From assembly GCF_001922585.1 (NCBI RefSeq), contig NZ_MRBS01000004.1, forward strand, positions 275,619-339,618: a stretch of DNA of 64,000 nt, in the 5' to 3' direction. Made by a program: the position numbers and the translations under genes. Shown here piece after piece: positions 45,805 through 53,850 of the stretch; the first letter of the stretch is position 1; each line of letters begins with the position of its first letter. Origin of the DNA: Pantoea sp. 1.19. Lineage in GTDB: Bacteria; Pseudomonadota; Gammaproteobacteria; Enterobacterales; Enterobacteriaceae. A model generated the notes under the pieces. The model saw only the letters and a list, made by a program, of their open reading frames with translations, was not told where the DNA came from and ran no database searches.

Positions 45805-46020
45805 TTAAGCGAGGGGCTGGTTTTCGAACTGTTTCGGGCTGATACCGCCGCAGACACCGTGCCGACGCCAGCGATTGTCATCATACTCGATATAATTTAA
45901 CACCGTGGTTCGCATTATTTCCCGGCTGGCAAAGCGTTCTCCGTGGATACATTCCACCTTTATTGAGTGAAAAACGCTTTCTGCGCAGGGCGTCATCACC
46001 AGCAGATCGCCCCGCCGCAC
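45805..46020 (-). mobile_element. IS3-family transposase fragment
   Basis: 71 codons covering the OrfB C-terminus: [39 protein letters not shown] and PKQFENQ, which match the end of the DDE domain (the glutamate region) of IS3-group transposases. The rest of OrfB and all of OrfA are missing. It ends about 30 bases before the sequence TGTTCCTACTCGTGTAATG, possibly the right end of the element. Confidence 0.85.
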
Positions 46021-46082
46021 CGCCAGCAGGTCATTGACGGCGCTGTTCTGCCAGACCAGCAGACTGTCCAGCCACCAGCCCC

Positions 46083-46194
46083 TCGACAGTCAGCCAGTAG
46101 CGACCGCCCGCCGCAATCATGATTGACCGGGCGGCTCGGTGCCGGGATGCGTGCGCCACTGCACGATGTGCAAAAACAAGGGAGCCCGCGATAC
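46083..46194 (-). pseudogene. short second copy of the sensor-kinase gene
   Basis: About 110 bases that closely repeat 42990-43101, within the periplasmic domain of the sensor kinase, in the same orientation: CAGCCAGTAGCGACCGCCCG and GTGCGCCACTGCACGATGTG are shared. Small indels break the frame. The similarity stops abruptly on both sides. Confidence 0.88.
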
Positions 46195-46341
46195 AAAACG
46201 AAAAAGCAGAGCGTTTTTCAGAAAATTAGCGAGTTTATTGAGAAGTTTAAAGGGGTGGGTGGGCCGATTTAGCCGCGGCCGCACAGGGGGACACACGCGT
46301 CCCCCCGACCTCTCCCGGCGAGCGATACCGGAGCGCCGCGC

Positions 46342-47724
46342 TCACTTTGCACTCCCCTCCTTTATTACCGCATAGCGCGCAGCCAGTTGTTTCAGATGCA
46401 TCTCCAGCTGCGCCCCGGCGGCGGCAGGTAACGGGGCGCCGGCAGGCTGGTCTGACAATCTGCGCAGCTGTTCTTCCGCCGGTATGGACTGGTTAAATGA
46501 CTGCAGGGTGGAAAAGACCACGGACTTCAGCTCACTGACCGTCATGTATTTTCCCTTCTGTTCATCCAGCGCGTTTAGCCGATCGCTCAGCTGCCTGAGC
46601 TTCACCATCCCCTGATGCCAGCCTGCCAGATTGTCCACCGGCATTGCCGCCGCAGTCAGCTGCTGCCGCCAGAGCGTCGCCAGCGGTTTTGCCTGCTCCG
46701 GCCACAGCGCCTGCGCCTGCTCCACGAGCTGCCCGCCGTAGGCAAAACGCCAGTCGGGGGGCAGCGCATCCAGCCGGATAAGCTGCCGCTGGGTCTGTGA
46801 GATAACGTCCCGCGCTAAGGACAGCGGCGGAGCCAGCGCCGCCCGTTGCTCAGGCGTGAGCGTGGCGGGTAGCGGATCGAGGGAGGCGGCAAGCTGAGCC
46901 TGCAGCGGGTCTGGCCGCTGAAGAAACTGCCAGCTCCCCACGGCGACGCTGCTGATAACCAGCATGGTCCCCATCCCGGCGGCGAAGGCCGGCCATTTTT
47001 TTACCGCAGCGGGCATTGCCGCCGCTTCGGCCTCACTCACCCGGCGTTCTGGCGGCGTGACGTACACCCACTGCACGGCGCGGTGTGCCGTCTCCTCTGG
47101 GAGAGGGGCCGCCTCGCCCCGCCCGGCCGCCGCCTCCGGTATCACGCCGGCAGGCAGCGCGCTCTCCGCCGGTATGTCCGCCGCGGCGTGGGAGGAGCGA
47201 TCGCTGTTTTCCAGCCGGACGGCGCTGTTGTGCATCAGGGTACGTAACGTATCGAGCTGGCTGAGATGTTTAAGCTCGAGGCGCTGCAGCACCTCCCCCA
47301 GTTCGTTTAGCGATCGCTCCGCCCGATACAGCTGGCCGAGATCGCCGTAACTGAGCGGGAGCGTGCGCATCCGCTGCTGCAGACGCTGGCTCAGGCTGCT
47401 GAGGATCGCCAGGCGGGCGTGCACGGGCTGGGGCCAGAGTGCCCCCCACTGGTGGCTGATCAACGCCGTCACGATCGCCAGGCCCTCATTAAGCCCGACT
47501 AAACCGGCCAGCTGCGTCCGCGCCAGCGTGTACCACGCCGCCGTCTGTAGCTCGACGCCGTTCTGCTCAAACAGCGAGAGGCAGCGTTGTTCAACATAGC
47601 GCCAGTTCACATCCGGGCGCGCCGGATGCGTCAGCTTATGCATTTCGTCGCGCAGGGCGGCATAATCCGGTAGCGTACGCGGATCGCCGCCGGTCTTGAT
47701 TTTACGTGGAGAGATGTCGTGCAT
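46342..47724 (-). CDS. vasL: type VI secretion VasL (TssA-like) protein
   Basis: 460 residues. ATG 47724 starts MHDISPRKIKTGGDPRTL; the frame is open further to 47883 but in different sequence. The ImpA_N domain spans about 10-120 (DYAALRDEMHKLTHP, YTLARTQLAGLVGLNEGLAI), one transmembrane helix is near 265-285 (AAGMGTMLVISSVAVGSW), then the VasL C-terminal domain (LPPDWRFAYGGQLVEQAQAL). VasL belongs to the TssA-like proteins (TagA class) that may hold the distal sheath end. It is the last T6SS gene on this side. Confidence 0.85.
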   Translation of the reverse strand: MHDISPRKIKTGGDPRTLPDYAALRDEMHKLTHPARPDVNWRYVEQRCLSLFEQNGVELQTAAWYTLARTQLAGLVGLNEGLAIVTALISHQWGALWPQPVHARLAILSSLSQRLQQRMRTLPLSYGDLGQLYRAERSLNELGEVLQRLELKHLSQLDTLRTLMHNSAVRLENSDRSSHAAADIPAESALPAGVIPEAAAGRGEAAPLPEETAHRAVQWVYVTPPERRVSEAEAAAMPAAVKKWPAFAAGMGTMLVISSVAVGSWQFLQRPDPLQAQLAASLDPLPATLTPEQRAALAPPLSLARDVISQTQRQLIRLDALPPDWRFAYGGQLVEQAQALWPEQAKPLATLWRQQLTAAAMPVDNLAGWHQGMVKLRQLSDRLNALDEQKGKYMTVSELKSVVFSTLQSFNQSIPAEEQLRRLSDQPAGAPLPAAAGAQLEMHLKQLAARYAVIKEGSAK

Positions 47725-47905
47725 GACCCGTTGTCCATTTGACGTGTAAAAAGCGGTTGAAGGAGAGGTTGATACGGCACGGCTTCTGCCTGTCCGGGCG
47801 CGGCCAAAACCGTCGGCCGCCGGGGCCGCCACCGGGCGATCCTGCGCATGGCGATGCGCCAGCGCAGCGGGCACGCTGCTCACGCGATGACGCCTTCCGG
47901 CTCCG

Positions 47906-48376
47906 TCAGGGAACGAGCGCCATCAGCAGGCCAAAAAACGTGCTTTCATCAACGCGTTGCCCGGGGCGGGATAACGCCCCGGGCGGGGTAAAGGTCCAGT
48001 CATTCTCGCGGCCTGAGCACATCACCAGCCGCCCCAGTGATGTCACTCGCCCCTGCGCATGGCCGGCCGCTTCCACGCAGCCGGTGATGCCCTGGGCGTA
48101 CAGAAATACCGGCGTAAAGGTGATGGTCCGATCGTCGACGCGCAGGAGGAGGCCGGTCATCTCAAAGGCCCCGCCCTCCACCAGCAGATCGGTGACAGAG
48201 ACGCTAAACGCCTCCACGCACAGTCCGGTCTCTGTCAGCCACGCGTCCATCTGCGCCTGAAGCTGCGCCATTCGCTGACGAAACGCTGCGATATCGGCCT
48301 GCGTCTTCTCGGCAGGCGGAACCGGTGCGGGCTGTCTGGCCTGCAGTTTGTGTAGAAACTGTGATTTCACTGACAT
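47906..48376 (-). CDS. uncharacterised T6SS-cluster protein
   Basis: 156 residues, no signal peptide. The N-terminal 50 residues form a likely coiled coil (IAAFRQRMAQLQAQMDAW). The C-terminal part is beta-rich with FEMTGLLLRVDDRTITFTP and GRVTSLGRLVMCSG. I do not recognise the family. Position between tssE and vasL in a compact operon suggests a baseplate- or membrane-associated accessory factor. Confidence 0.75.
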   Translation of the reverse strand: MSVKSQFLHKLQARQPAPVPPAEKTQADIAAFRQRMAQLQAQMDAWLTETGLCVEAFSVSVTDLLVEGGAFEMTGLLLRVDDRTITFTPVFLYAQGITGCVEAAGHAQGRVTSLGRLVMCSGRENDWTFTPPGALSRPGQRVDESTFFGLLMALVP

Positions 48377-48390
48377 GATGTTATCTGGCC

Positions 48391-48834
48391 TTACAGGCGG
48401 GTGTCGGTATCAAGATACTGCTGTTGCTTCAGGTGTCTGAGCATCACGCGCCCCTCGGGCATAAACTCGGTGCCGTAACGCACCAGGCCAATGCCCTTCA
48501 GCTCAGCATCAATGGCGTAGCGCAGCTCGCCGGGGACGTTTTGCTCCAGCAGCGCAACGGTGATGTTTTGCAGGCGCGGTTCGTATTTGAGCAGCACCGC
48601 CGACAGGGTGCCCATCAGCGCATGGGCGGTGCCCGGCATCCCCTGCAGAATTTTGGTCATATCGGGCAAACCGTAGTCCGGTAGATGCGCCAGCGTGCCG
48701 GCACGGCAGTTGAGAATGCGCTGCATATTGTCCAGTACGGACAAAATGACCTGATTTTGTTCACTGACCTGATCGAGATCGAGGCCGCCGGTGAAGTTGC
48801 CAAAAAGGGTGTCATAGAGGGAAGGGTGCGGCAT
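48391..48834 (-). CDS. tssE: T6SS baseplate subunit TssE
   Basis: 147 residues with the gp25-like fold: SLYDTLFGNFTGGLDLD at the start, LSVLDNMQRILNCRAGTLAH, then LPDYGLPDMTK (GLPD element) and YEPRLQNITVALLEQN. TssE is a wedge component that starts sheath polymerisation. It lies directly after tssJ. Confidence 0.93.
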   Translation of the reverse strand: MPHPSLYDTLFGNFTGGLDLDQVSEQNQVILSVLDNMQRILNCRAGTLAHLPDYGLPDMTKILQGMPGTAHALMGTLSAVLLKYEPRLQNITVALLEQNVPGELRYAIDAELKGIGLVRYGTEFMPEGRVMLRHLKQQQYLDTDTRL

Positions 48835-48835
48835 A

Positions 48836-49378
48836 TCAATTATCCTTCATCGGCATCAACGTTAACTGGTTATTGCCCGCTTCAATCACCCGGGCCTTAT
48901 CGGGATCCAGATCCGCACGGCGGAGGACCACGCGCCAGGTGTTGTTCACCCGGTCCGGTGACATAAACATCCCGGCCACCGCCACGTACTGCGCGTCCGC
49001 TTCCATCGGCATATCGACCATCACCGCGCCGCCCGGCTGCAGGCGGATGGCCTTTTCGGCTACCAGGTCTGCCCTGATGGCCTGGCTGTCGGCGTTAAAC
49101 AGCGACGGGTAGTCTGTGCTGTCGAAGGTCTTGCGGTCCTTCAACTGGTAAATACGCACCACGGTGGACAGCGCCACCCCGCCGGCATTGCTGTTCACAG
49201 CTTCGCGGGCGCGGAGGTCCAGATGCAGGGTTTTTACCTGCCTGTAAAAAATCGATTGGGCCACGGCCACGGTGCCGTCGGTCACTTTTTGCGTCAGCCC
49301 GCAGCCCGCCAGCATCAGCGTGATGCCGGCGGCCAGCGCAGCCAGAGGACATTTACCAGCGATAATCGCCATTTTCAT
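48836..49378 (-). CDS. tssJ: T6SS outer-membrane lipoprotein TssJ
   Basis: 180 residues. ATG 49378 behind GGGAG; the frame opens earlier, inside tssG. The lipobox LMLAGC gives a mature N-terminal cysteine, then a transthyretin-like beta domain typical of TssJ (VVRIYQLKDRKTFDSTDYPS, DMPMEADAQYVAVAGMF). It anchors the TssM periplasmic domain to the outer membrane. It overlaps tssG by 26 bases. Confidence 0.93.
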   Translation of the reverse strand: MKMAIIAGKCPLAALAAGITLMLAGCGLTQKVTDGTVAVAQSIFYRQVKTLHLDLRAREAVNSNAGGVALSTVVRIYQLKDRKTFDSTDYPSLFNADSQAIRADLVAEKAIRLQPGGAVMVDMPMEADAQYVAVAGMFMSPDRVNNTWRVVLRRADLDPDKARVIEAGNNQLTLMPMKDN

Positions 49379-50456
49379 CGGTCTCCCTGCGGTGAACATG
49401 TTCCTGTACCCGCTGATAGCGGCCAAGATGGATGGTTAGGGTGTTGGGGTGCGCGCCAGTATGCGCCGCATTCAGCGGCCGCATCACGGCGGTGCGGCCG
49501 AGCTGCGCGGCGCCGGCCTCAGGTTTCGTGCAGATGATCGCCGCCGGCAGCAGGCTACGGTCGACGCACAGCTGCAGGCGGACATCAAGCCGCGACCCAA
49601 GGTACACCTGCAGCAGCGCCATCAGGTCCGCGTGAAGCTCCCCGCCCGGTAGCCAGCCCGGCACGTCGTCCGGCACCGTGGTCGTCAGGCGCATCAGCAC
49701 CTGGCTGTTCACGTCGGTGGCATAATTGCCCATCACCGGGCGATGCGTCAGGGTGACAGGCTGGCGCACGCGCAGGGTCAGGGGCTGCTTCAGCGGCACG
49801 CGGCGTTTGTCGTGGTGCCAGATGGCCACCTGCGTACCGGGTGCCAGCAGGCGCACCAGAGCGGCCATGCCCTCTGCGGTGCGTCCCGGCAACAGCATCA
49901 CCGGCAGCAGCGCCAGAAAGCGCGAGGCCGGCGCCGCCATGCTCTCGGTGCAGCCGTCAATTCCGAGCCCGGCCAGCCCCAGCAGGTATTGCGAGGTGCG
50001 GTCTTTTCCCCCGTCCTCAAAGGTGGCCGGATAGGAGTATTTCCGCCAGATGCGGTAGTACTGGGTAATCAGCCGGTGGTTGAAGATATCCAGAAAATCC
50101 GCCGTGGCTTCATACCCTTCCCGCCGCTGGGCGATGTCATCGATATAGTGCGTCGGCAGCGGTGACTCCACGCCGTACAGCCCCATAAAGGTGATGCGCA
50201 CCGTCGGGGGAAGATGGGCATGCCCGGACGGCTCCATCCCCTGGATTTCGGCGGCCGGGAAGCCCATGCCCGGATGGGGGCGAAAGCGCACCGGCTCCTG
50301 CCGCACCTGCCAGGTGCTGCCGGCGACCGGCTGGCCCGACTGGCTCTGCTCCAGCAGCTGGCAGAAGCGGTAAAAATTGATGTATGGCAGCCGGTCCCCC
50401 AGCTGCGCTATCAGCCTGGCAGGCGCGGACTGTGATTCTCTTTCCACCGGATGCAT
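49353..50456 (-). CDS. tssG: T6SS baseplate subunit TssG
   Basis: 367 residues. YINFYRFCQLLEQS, PPTVRITFMGLYGVESPLPTHY and the DFLDIFNHRLITQYYRIWRKY stretch (in parts) are diagnostic of TssG (VasB/ImpH). It forms the wedge with TssF and TssE. It overlaps the end of tssF by 46 bases. Confidence 0.95.
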   Translation of the reverse strand: MHPVERESQSAPARLIAQLGDRLPYINFYRFCQLLEQSQSGQPVAGSTWQVRQEPVRFRPHPGMGFPAAEIQGMEPSGHAHLPPTVRITFMGLYGVESPLPTHYIDDIAQRREGYEATADFLDIFNHRLITQYYRIWRKYSYPATFEDGGKDRTSQYLLGLAGLGIDGCTESMAAPASRFLALLPVMLLPGRTAEGMAALVRLLAPGTQVAIWHHDKRRVPLKQPLTLRVRQPVTLTHRPVMGNYATDVNSQVLMRLTTTVPDDVPGWLPGGELHADLMALLQVYLGSRLDVRLQLCVDRSLLPAAIICTKPEAGAAQLGRTAVMRPLNAAHTGAHPNTLTIHLGRYQRVQEHVHRRETDENGDYRW

Positions 50457-52174
50457 TTTCCTTCTGGCTGAACGATGAGGGTGAGCTGATTGAACTGGTT
50501 CATATCGGCATAGAGCGCAAAGAAGCGGTTGAGTATGTCGCCGAACAGGTGAATATCGCCCTCGCCGGTGAAGCCGTTACTGTCGAGGGTCACTTCGATA
50601 TCCAGCCCCCGCAGCAGGTAGCCCTGCTCAAACCGCTGCAGGCGATGATGTGCCACCTGCTGAATGGCCTCCAGACGCCGGGTATTGAGTTCGTCCTCCT
50701 GCCAGTTGTACAGCGCCAGCGTCCCGCGCAGCACTTCGGCGGTGCTCATCATATTCAGGAAGCCGGAGCCAAGGTGGCTCAGTACCCGCCAGTGAAAACG
50801 ATCTTCCACAGGCGGATAAACCGGCAGCGTGGGTTTGCAGAGGTTTCTTACCGACAGCGGCGTCTGCACCACCTGCTCACAGCGGTCCAGCAGCGTGCTC
50901 TGCAGCGCCCGGCGCGGCAGCTGACCGTTCGTGCCGGTGATTTGCAGCGAGACGGCCTCGCGCTCAAACAACCGGTCATCCTCCCACTGGTGCCCGCCCA
51001 GAATCAGCCAGGTGTCGTACAGCCCGGAGACGCCACGCTTGACGCGGGTATGGTAATAGCGGGGCGGCGCATGGCGGCGCATCATTCCGCCCTGATGGCG
51101 GAAGCTGCTGAACGGCACGTATTCGGCATCACTGGTGCGGTTGGAGCCGGTCACCGAATCCACGGAGTAAATCTCGGTATGCCCGTCCTGAAGTCGCTTG
51201 GGGCGCAGCAGGTACTCACTTTCAAGTCCGGTAATGGTGAGCGGATCCGCCTCCAGGGTGAACAGGTTAATCACCGGCACGCAGTGCAGGCGCACCGCGT
51301 CATCGGCGATCGGCAGGTCTGATGGCCACAGCGTGCTGAACACCACTTCAATGTCGAAATACTCCGCCCCGGCAGGCGGCGTAATGCCATCCAGCCCGTT
51401 GAGGTGAACAAACATAAACTTGTCGCGGAAGGTGAAATACTCCAGCAGCAGCTGATAGCCGCTGAAGGCGGTATCCCCGGTTGGCCACAGCCGGTCTTCC
51501 GCCGCCAGTCCTCCCGGCGAGAAGTATCCGTCCAGTCGAATGCGGTCAGCCTGCCCGGGCAGGCGCAGATACAGGGCGGCCTGCCGCCTGGTCAGCATCA
51601 GGTGCAGCTGACTGCTGACGGGCGCGTCGGCCGCGAGATAGAGGCTCAGGTGGCTGAGGTCAGCATGGGACCAGTCCGCCTGCGTACTGCAGGCAAAGCG
51701 CATCCGCAGCAGCGAACGCCCGTCCGGTTCGGTGCCGAGGGTGACCCCGGCGATACTCAGCGGATTCAGCCTCACCTCGCGGGTCGTGCGGTAGCGGCAG
51801 ATCGTGTTTTTCGGCCCCACCGGCCGGGAGCAGACCTCCAGACCCGCCGGCAACACTTCCGCCATTTTCACGGCCTGCAGCGCAGGCGTGAAGGCCACCA
51901 CGGAGAGTGACGGAATGGTGCGCAGGTAGTGCGGCCAGAGCAGGCTGACCAGCCCTTCGGTCAGCTCCGGCAGATCGTCGTCAATTTTTTCGCGCAGCCG
52001 CCCCATTGAGAACGCAAAGCCTTCAAACAGGCGTTCGACATACGGATCCGGCGTACCGGCTTTGTCCAGGTCCAGCATTGCTGCGCGATCGGGGTGGGTT
52101 TGCGCGAACTCTTTCGCCGCTTCACGCAGGTAGCGCATTTCCGCATCGAAATAGCGCAGGGTTACATCGTCCAT
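50411..52174 (-). CDS. tssF: T6SS baseplate subunit TssF
   Basis: 587 residues. MDDVTLRYFDAEMRYLREAA, FAFSMGRLREKIDDDLPELT and LVSLLWPHYLRTIPS are typical TssF (VasA/ImpG) sequences; the C-terminal domain ends RWKENHSPRLPG. It pairs with TssG and TssE in the baseplate wedge. The ATG at 52174 has CAGGTGAG upstream. Two extra partial copies of its 5' end lie just upstream (52405-52653 and 53180-53240). Confidence 0.95.
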   Translation of the reverse strand: MDDVTLRYFDAEMRYLREAAKEFAQTHPDRAAMLDLDKAGTPDPYVERLFEGFAFSMGRLREKIDDDLPELTEGLVSLLWPHYLRTIPSLSVVAFTPALQAVKMAEVLPAGLEVCSRPVGPKNTICRYRTTREVRLNPLSIAGVTLGTEPDGRSLLRMRFACSTQADWSHADLSHLSLYLAADAPVSSQLHLMLTRRQAALYLRLPGQADRIRLDGYFSPGGLAAEDRLWPTGDTAFSGYQLLLEYFTFRDKFMFVHLNGLDGITPPAGAEYFDIEVVFSTLWPSDLPIADDAVRLHCVPVINLFTLEADPLTITGLESEYLLRPKRLQDGHTEIYSVDSVTGSNRTSDAEYVPFSSFRHQGGMMRRHAPPRYYHTRVKRGVSGLYDTWLILGGHQWEDDRLFEREAVSLQITGTNGQLPRRALQSTLLDRCEQVVQTPLSVRNLCKPTLPVYPPVEDRFHWRVLSHLGSGFLNMMSTAEVLRGTLALYNWQEDELNTRRLEAIQQVAHHRLQRFEQGYLLRGLDIEVTLDSNGFTGEGDIHLFGDILNRFFALYADMNQFNQLTLIVQPEGKCIRWKENHSPRLPG

Positions 52175-52189
52175 AGGGTACTCACCTGA

Positions 52190-52653
52190 TTAATATCCAT
52201 TCATAAGCTGAAGCGTACTGACCGCGCCAGCGTTCAATGCCGGCGGGTCATCAGTCACTGTCGGCGGCGGATTGATCCTCGCCTCGTCAATCGGATTATC
52301 CATAACGGTGTGAACGGTCGTTGCCGCAGACGGCATGACCCTGTCAGCGGGTCGATACCCTCTTTCGCGCCGTGGCCCATCTGCCCCCGCGATGCCCAGT
52401 GCCGGTTGGCATCGTGCGCAGGTAATGCGGCCAGAGCTGGCTGACCGGCCCTGCGCGGAGCGCCGGCAGCGCGTCATCAATTTGTCGCACGGCCTGCAAA
52501 CCGGCGTTCGACAGGCGGATCCGGCGCGCCGACGTGATCCCGCTCCGGCAGCGCCGCGCAGTCGGGCGGGATCTGCGCGAACGCTTTCGCCGCTTTGCTT
52601 TACGCCGGTAGCGGCTTTCCGCATCGACATCGCGCGGGGTGACATCGCACCGG
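52190..52653 (-). pseudogene. decayed partial copy of the tssF 5' end and a tail of unknown coding sequence
   Basis: From 52653 down to about 52405 the sequence repeats the first 280 bases of tssF: GATGTCGATGCGGAA, GTTCGCGCA, CTGGCCGCA and TACCTGCGCAC are shared, with an internal deletion of about 33 bases and frame-breaking indels. Below 52400 the similarity ends and a coding-like tail (DNPIDEARINPPPTVTDDP, ending LQLMNGY) runs to 52190, 15 bases before the real tssF. I do not recognise that tail. Confidence 0.8.
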
Positions 52654-52705
52654 GTGTGCCAGACAGGTGGGTTAAAACGGCGAGACGGATCCGTGACTAC
52701 GCGGG

Positions 52706-53240
52706 TTAATCATTAGCGGCCGTGGCCAGAACTTTTCCATTGTTGTCGCGGTAAACCGCCCCGCCATCCGGGTCAGTCAGGGTGACGCTACCGATCCTGT
52801 GCCCGAACGGATCCTTATAAAAAGTTTGCTTATCGATTTCGGCGGTGGATGTACTGGCCAGCTGCCCGTACCGGTTACGGTAGGTCGTGCCGCCACTCTT
52901 TTCCTATATCGCGTATCGCGGTCCCGGGTAACCGCCCGTATTCATCTGCATAAGTGGTTTTTCCGCGTGAGTCAGTGACGTCATCAATGCGGTGAAAACC
53001 GCCTTGCAGATAAAACACCGAAAAGCCGTCAAATGCATGCGCCAGCAAAAAATAAACCCGCATAAAATACTGCAGCAGCGCGGTGTGCCCGATCAGTGCT
53101 ATCTCCTGATGAGAGCCACCAGAGAAGCCACTGAGCAGCGTATTTTCATCATCTGCGCCGTGTTTGCGCGGCTTCATTTTCGCGGCATCACGCCGGTAGC
53201 GTAATTCCGCCTCGTCATGGCGCAGGGTTAACCCTTCCAT
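52706..53240 (-). pseudogene. TssF N-terminus fused to an unrecognised repeat protein, one frameshift
   Basis: The ORF 52875-53240 starts MEGLTLRHDEAELRYRRDAA, a third version of the TssF N-terminus, then changes to unrelated sequence (LLQYFMRVYFLLAHAFDGF, FYLQGGFHRIDDVTD). Then come repeats of the type TTYADEYGRLPGTA. A stop in the listed frame follows, but removing one A in the AAAA at about 52904 restores an open frame with TTYRNRYGQLAST, FYKDPFGHRIGS and AVYRDNNGKVLA up to TAA at 52706. The original gene may be a secreted or effector-associated repeat protein. Confidence 0.6.
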
Positions 53241-53285
53241 GCTTCCCTCGTTGCAGAGGAAGTCCGGACAGAATTAAATATGTCC

Positions 53286-53777
53286 TCAATGGCCGTTTTC
53301 ACTTTGTTCATCGCGATGTATTTCACGTGGGAAAGTGATTTTCAGCTCACAGGGTTTTTCTGTGGCAAACAGAATGGTTTTGCCTTGACTGTCGCTTACT
53401 CCCGTATAGGTATCATCTGGTTGACATTGATTAATAATTTTGTAAGTGATGAAAGGATTGACTTTTCCGTCACGGGAGGTGGTGGTAAAACGTCCCGAGT
53501 AGTCATAGAAATGCCACATTGGCTCAACTATATAGTCATTGTCGGTAACCTGTCCTGAGACGACAAATTCACCCGTATTGCCATTACTGTCCAGAACACC
53601 TATCGCAACATCTTTTTTTCCCTTCACCAGCCTGGCACCTTGAGGCAGTTTTTTTATCTCGTGGCCAGAGAAATCAATGCGATAATATTTAATACCGCGC
53701 CATTCCTTGTGAACATTCACAGAGGAAGTACACCCCGATAAAAATAAGAGGGCAGCAATAAGATAAAGGCACTTCAT
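53286..53777 (-). CDS. putative lipoprotein in the T6SS locus
   Basis: 163 residues from ATG 53777. A signal peptide with lipobox (LLFLSGC) is followed by a domain with KYYRIDFSGHEIKKLPQG, GRFTTTSRDGKVNPFITYK and two cysteines (NQCQPDD and KPCELKI). No named family. Its lower GC and lipid anchor fit a T6SS immunity or accessory lipoprotein for a cassette inserted between tssA and tssF, but this is inference. Confidence 0.7.
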   Translation of the reverse strand: MKCLYLIAALLFLSGCTSSVNVHKEWRGIKYYRIDFSGHEIKKLPQGARLVKGKKDVAIGVLDSNGNTGEFVVSGQVTDNDYIVEPMWHFYDYSGRFTTTSRDGKVNPFITYKIINQCQPDDTYTGVSDSQGKTILFATEKPCELKITFPREIHRDEQSENGH

Positions 53778-53850
53778 CAATGTATTCACCTGATGATAAT
53801 CGTTAACTGTTTTCTTTCAGTGGGAAGGGCAGACAACCGTCAATTACCGA

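Noticed and set aside
44994..46341. Possible CRISPR or integron structure in the debris region
   Set aside because: No regularly spaced repeats, no integrase, no attC-like sites; explained by IS and gene fragments.
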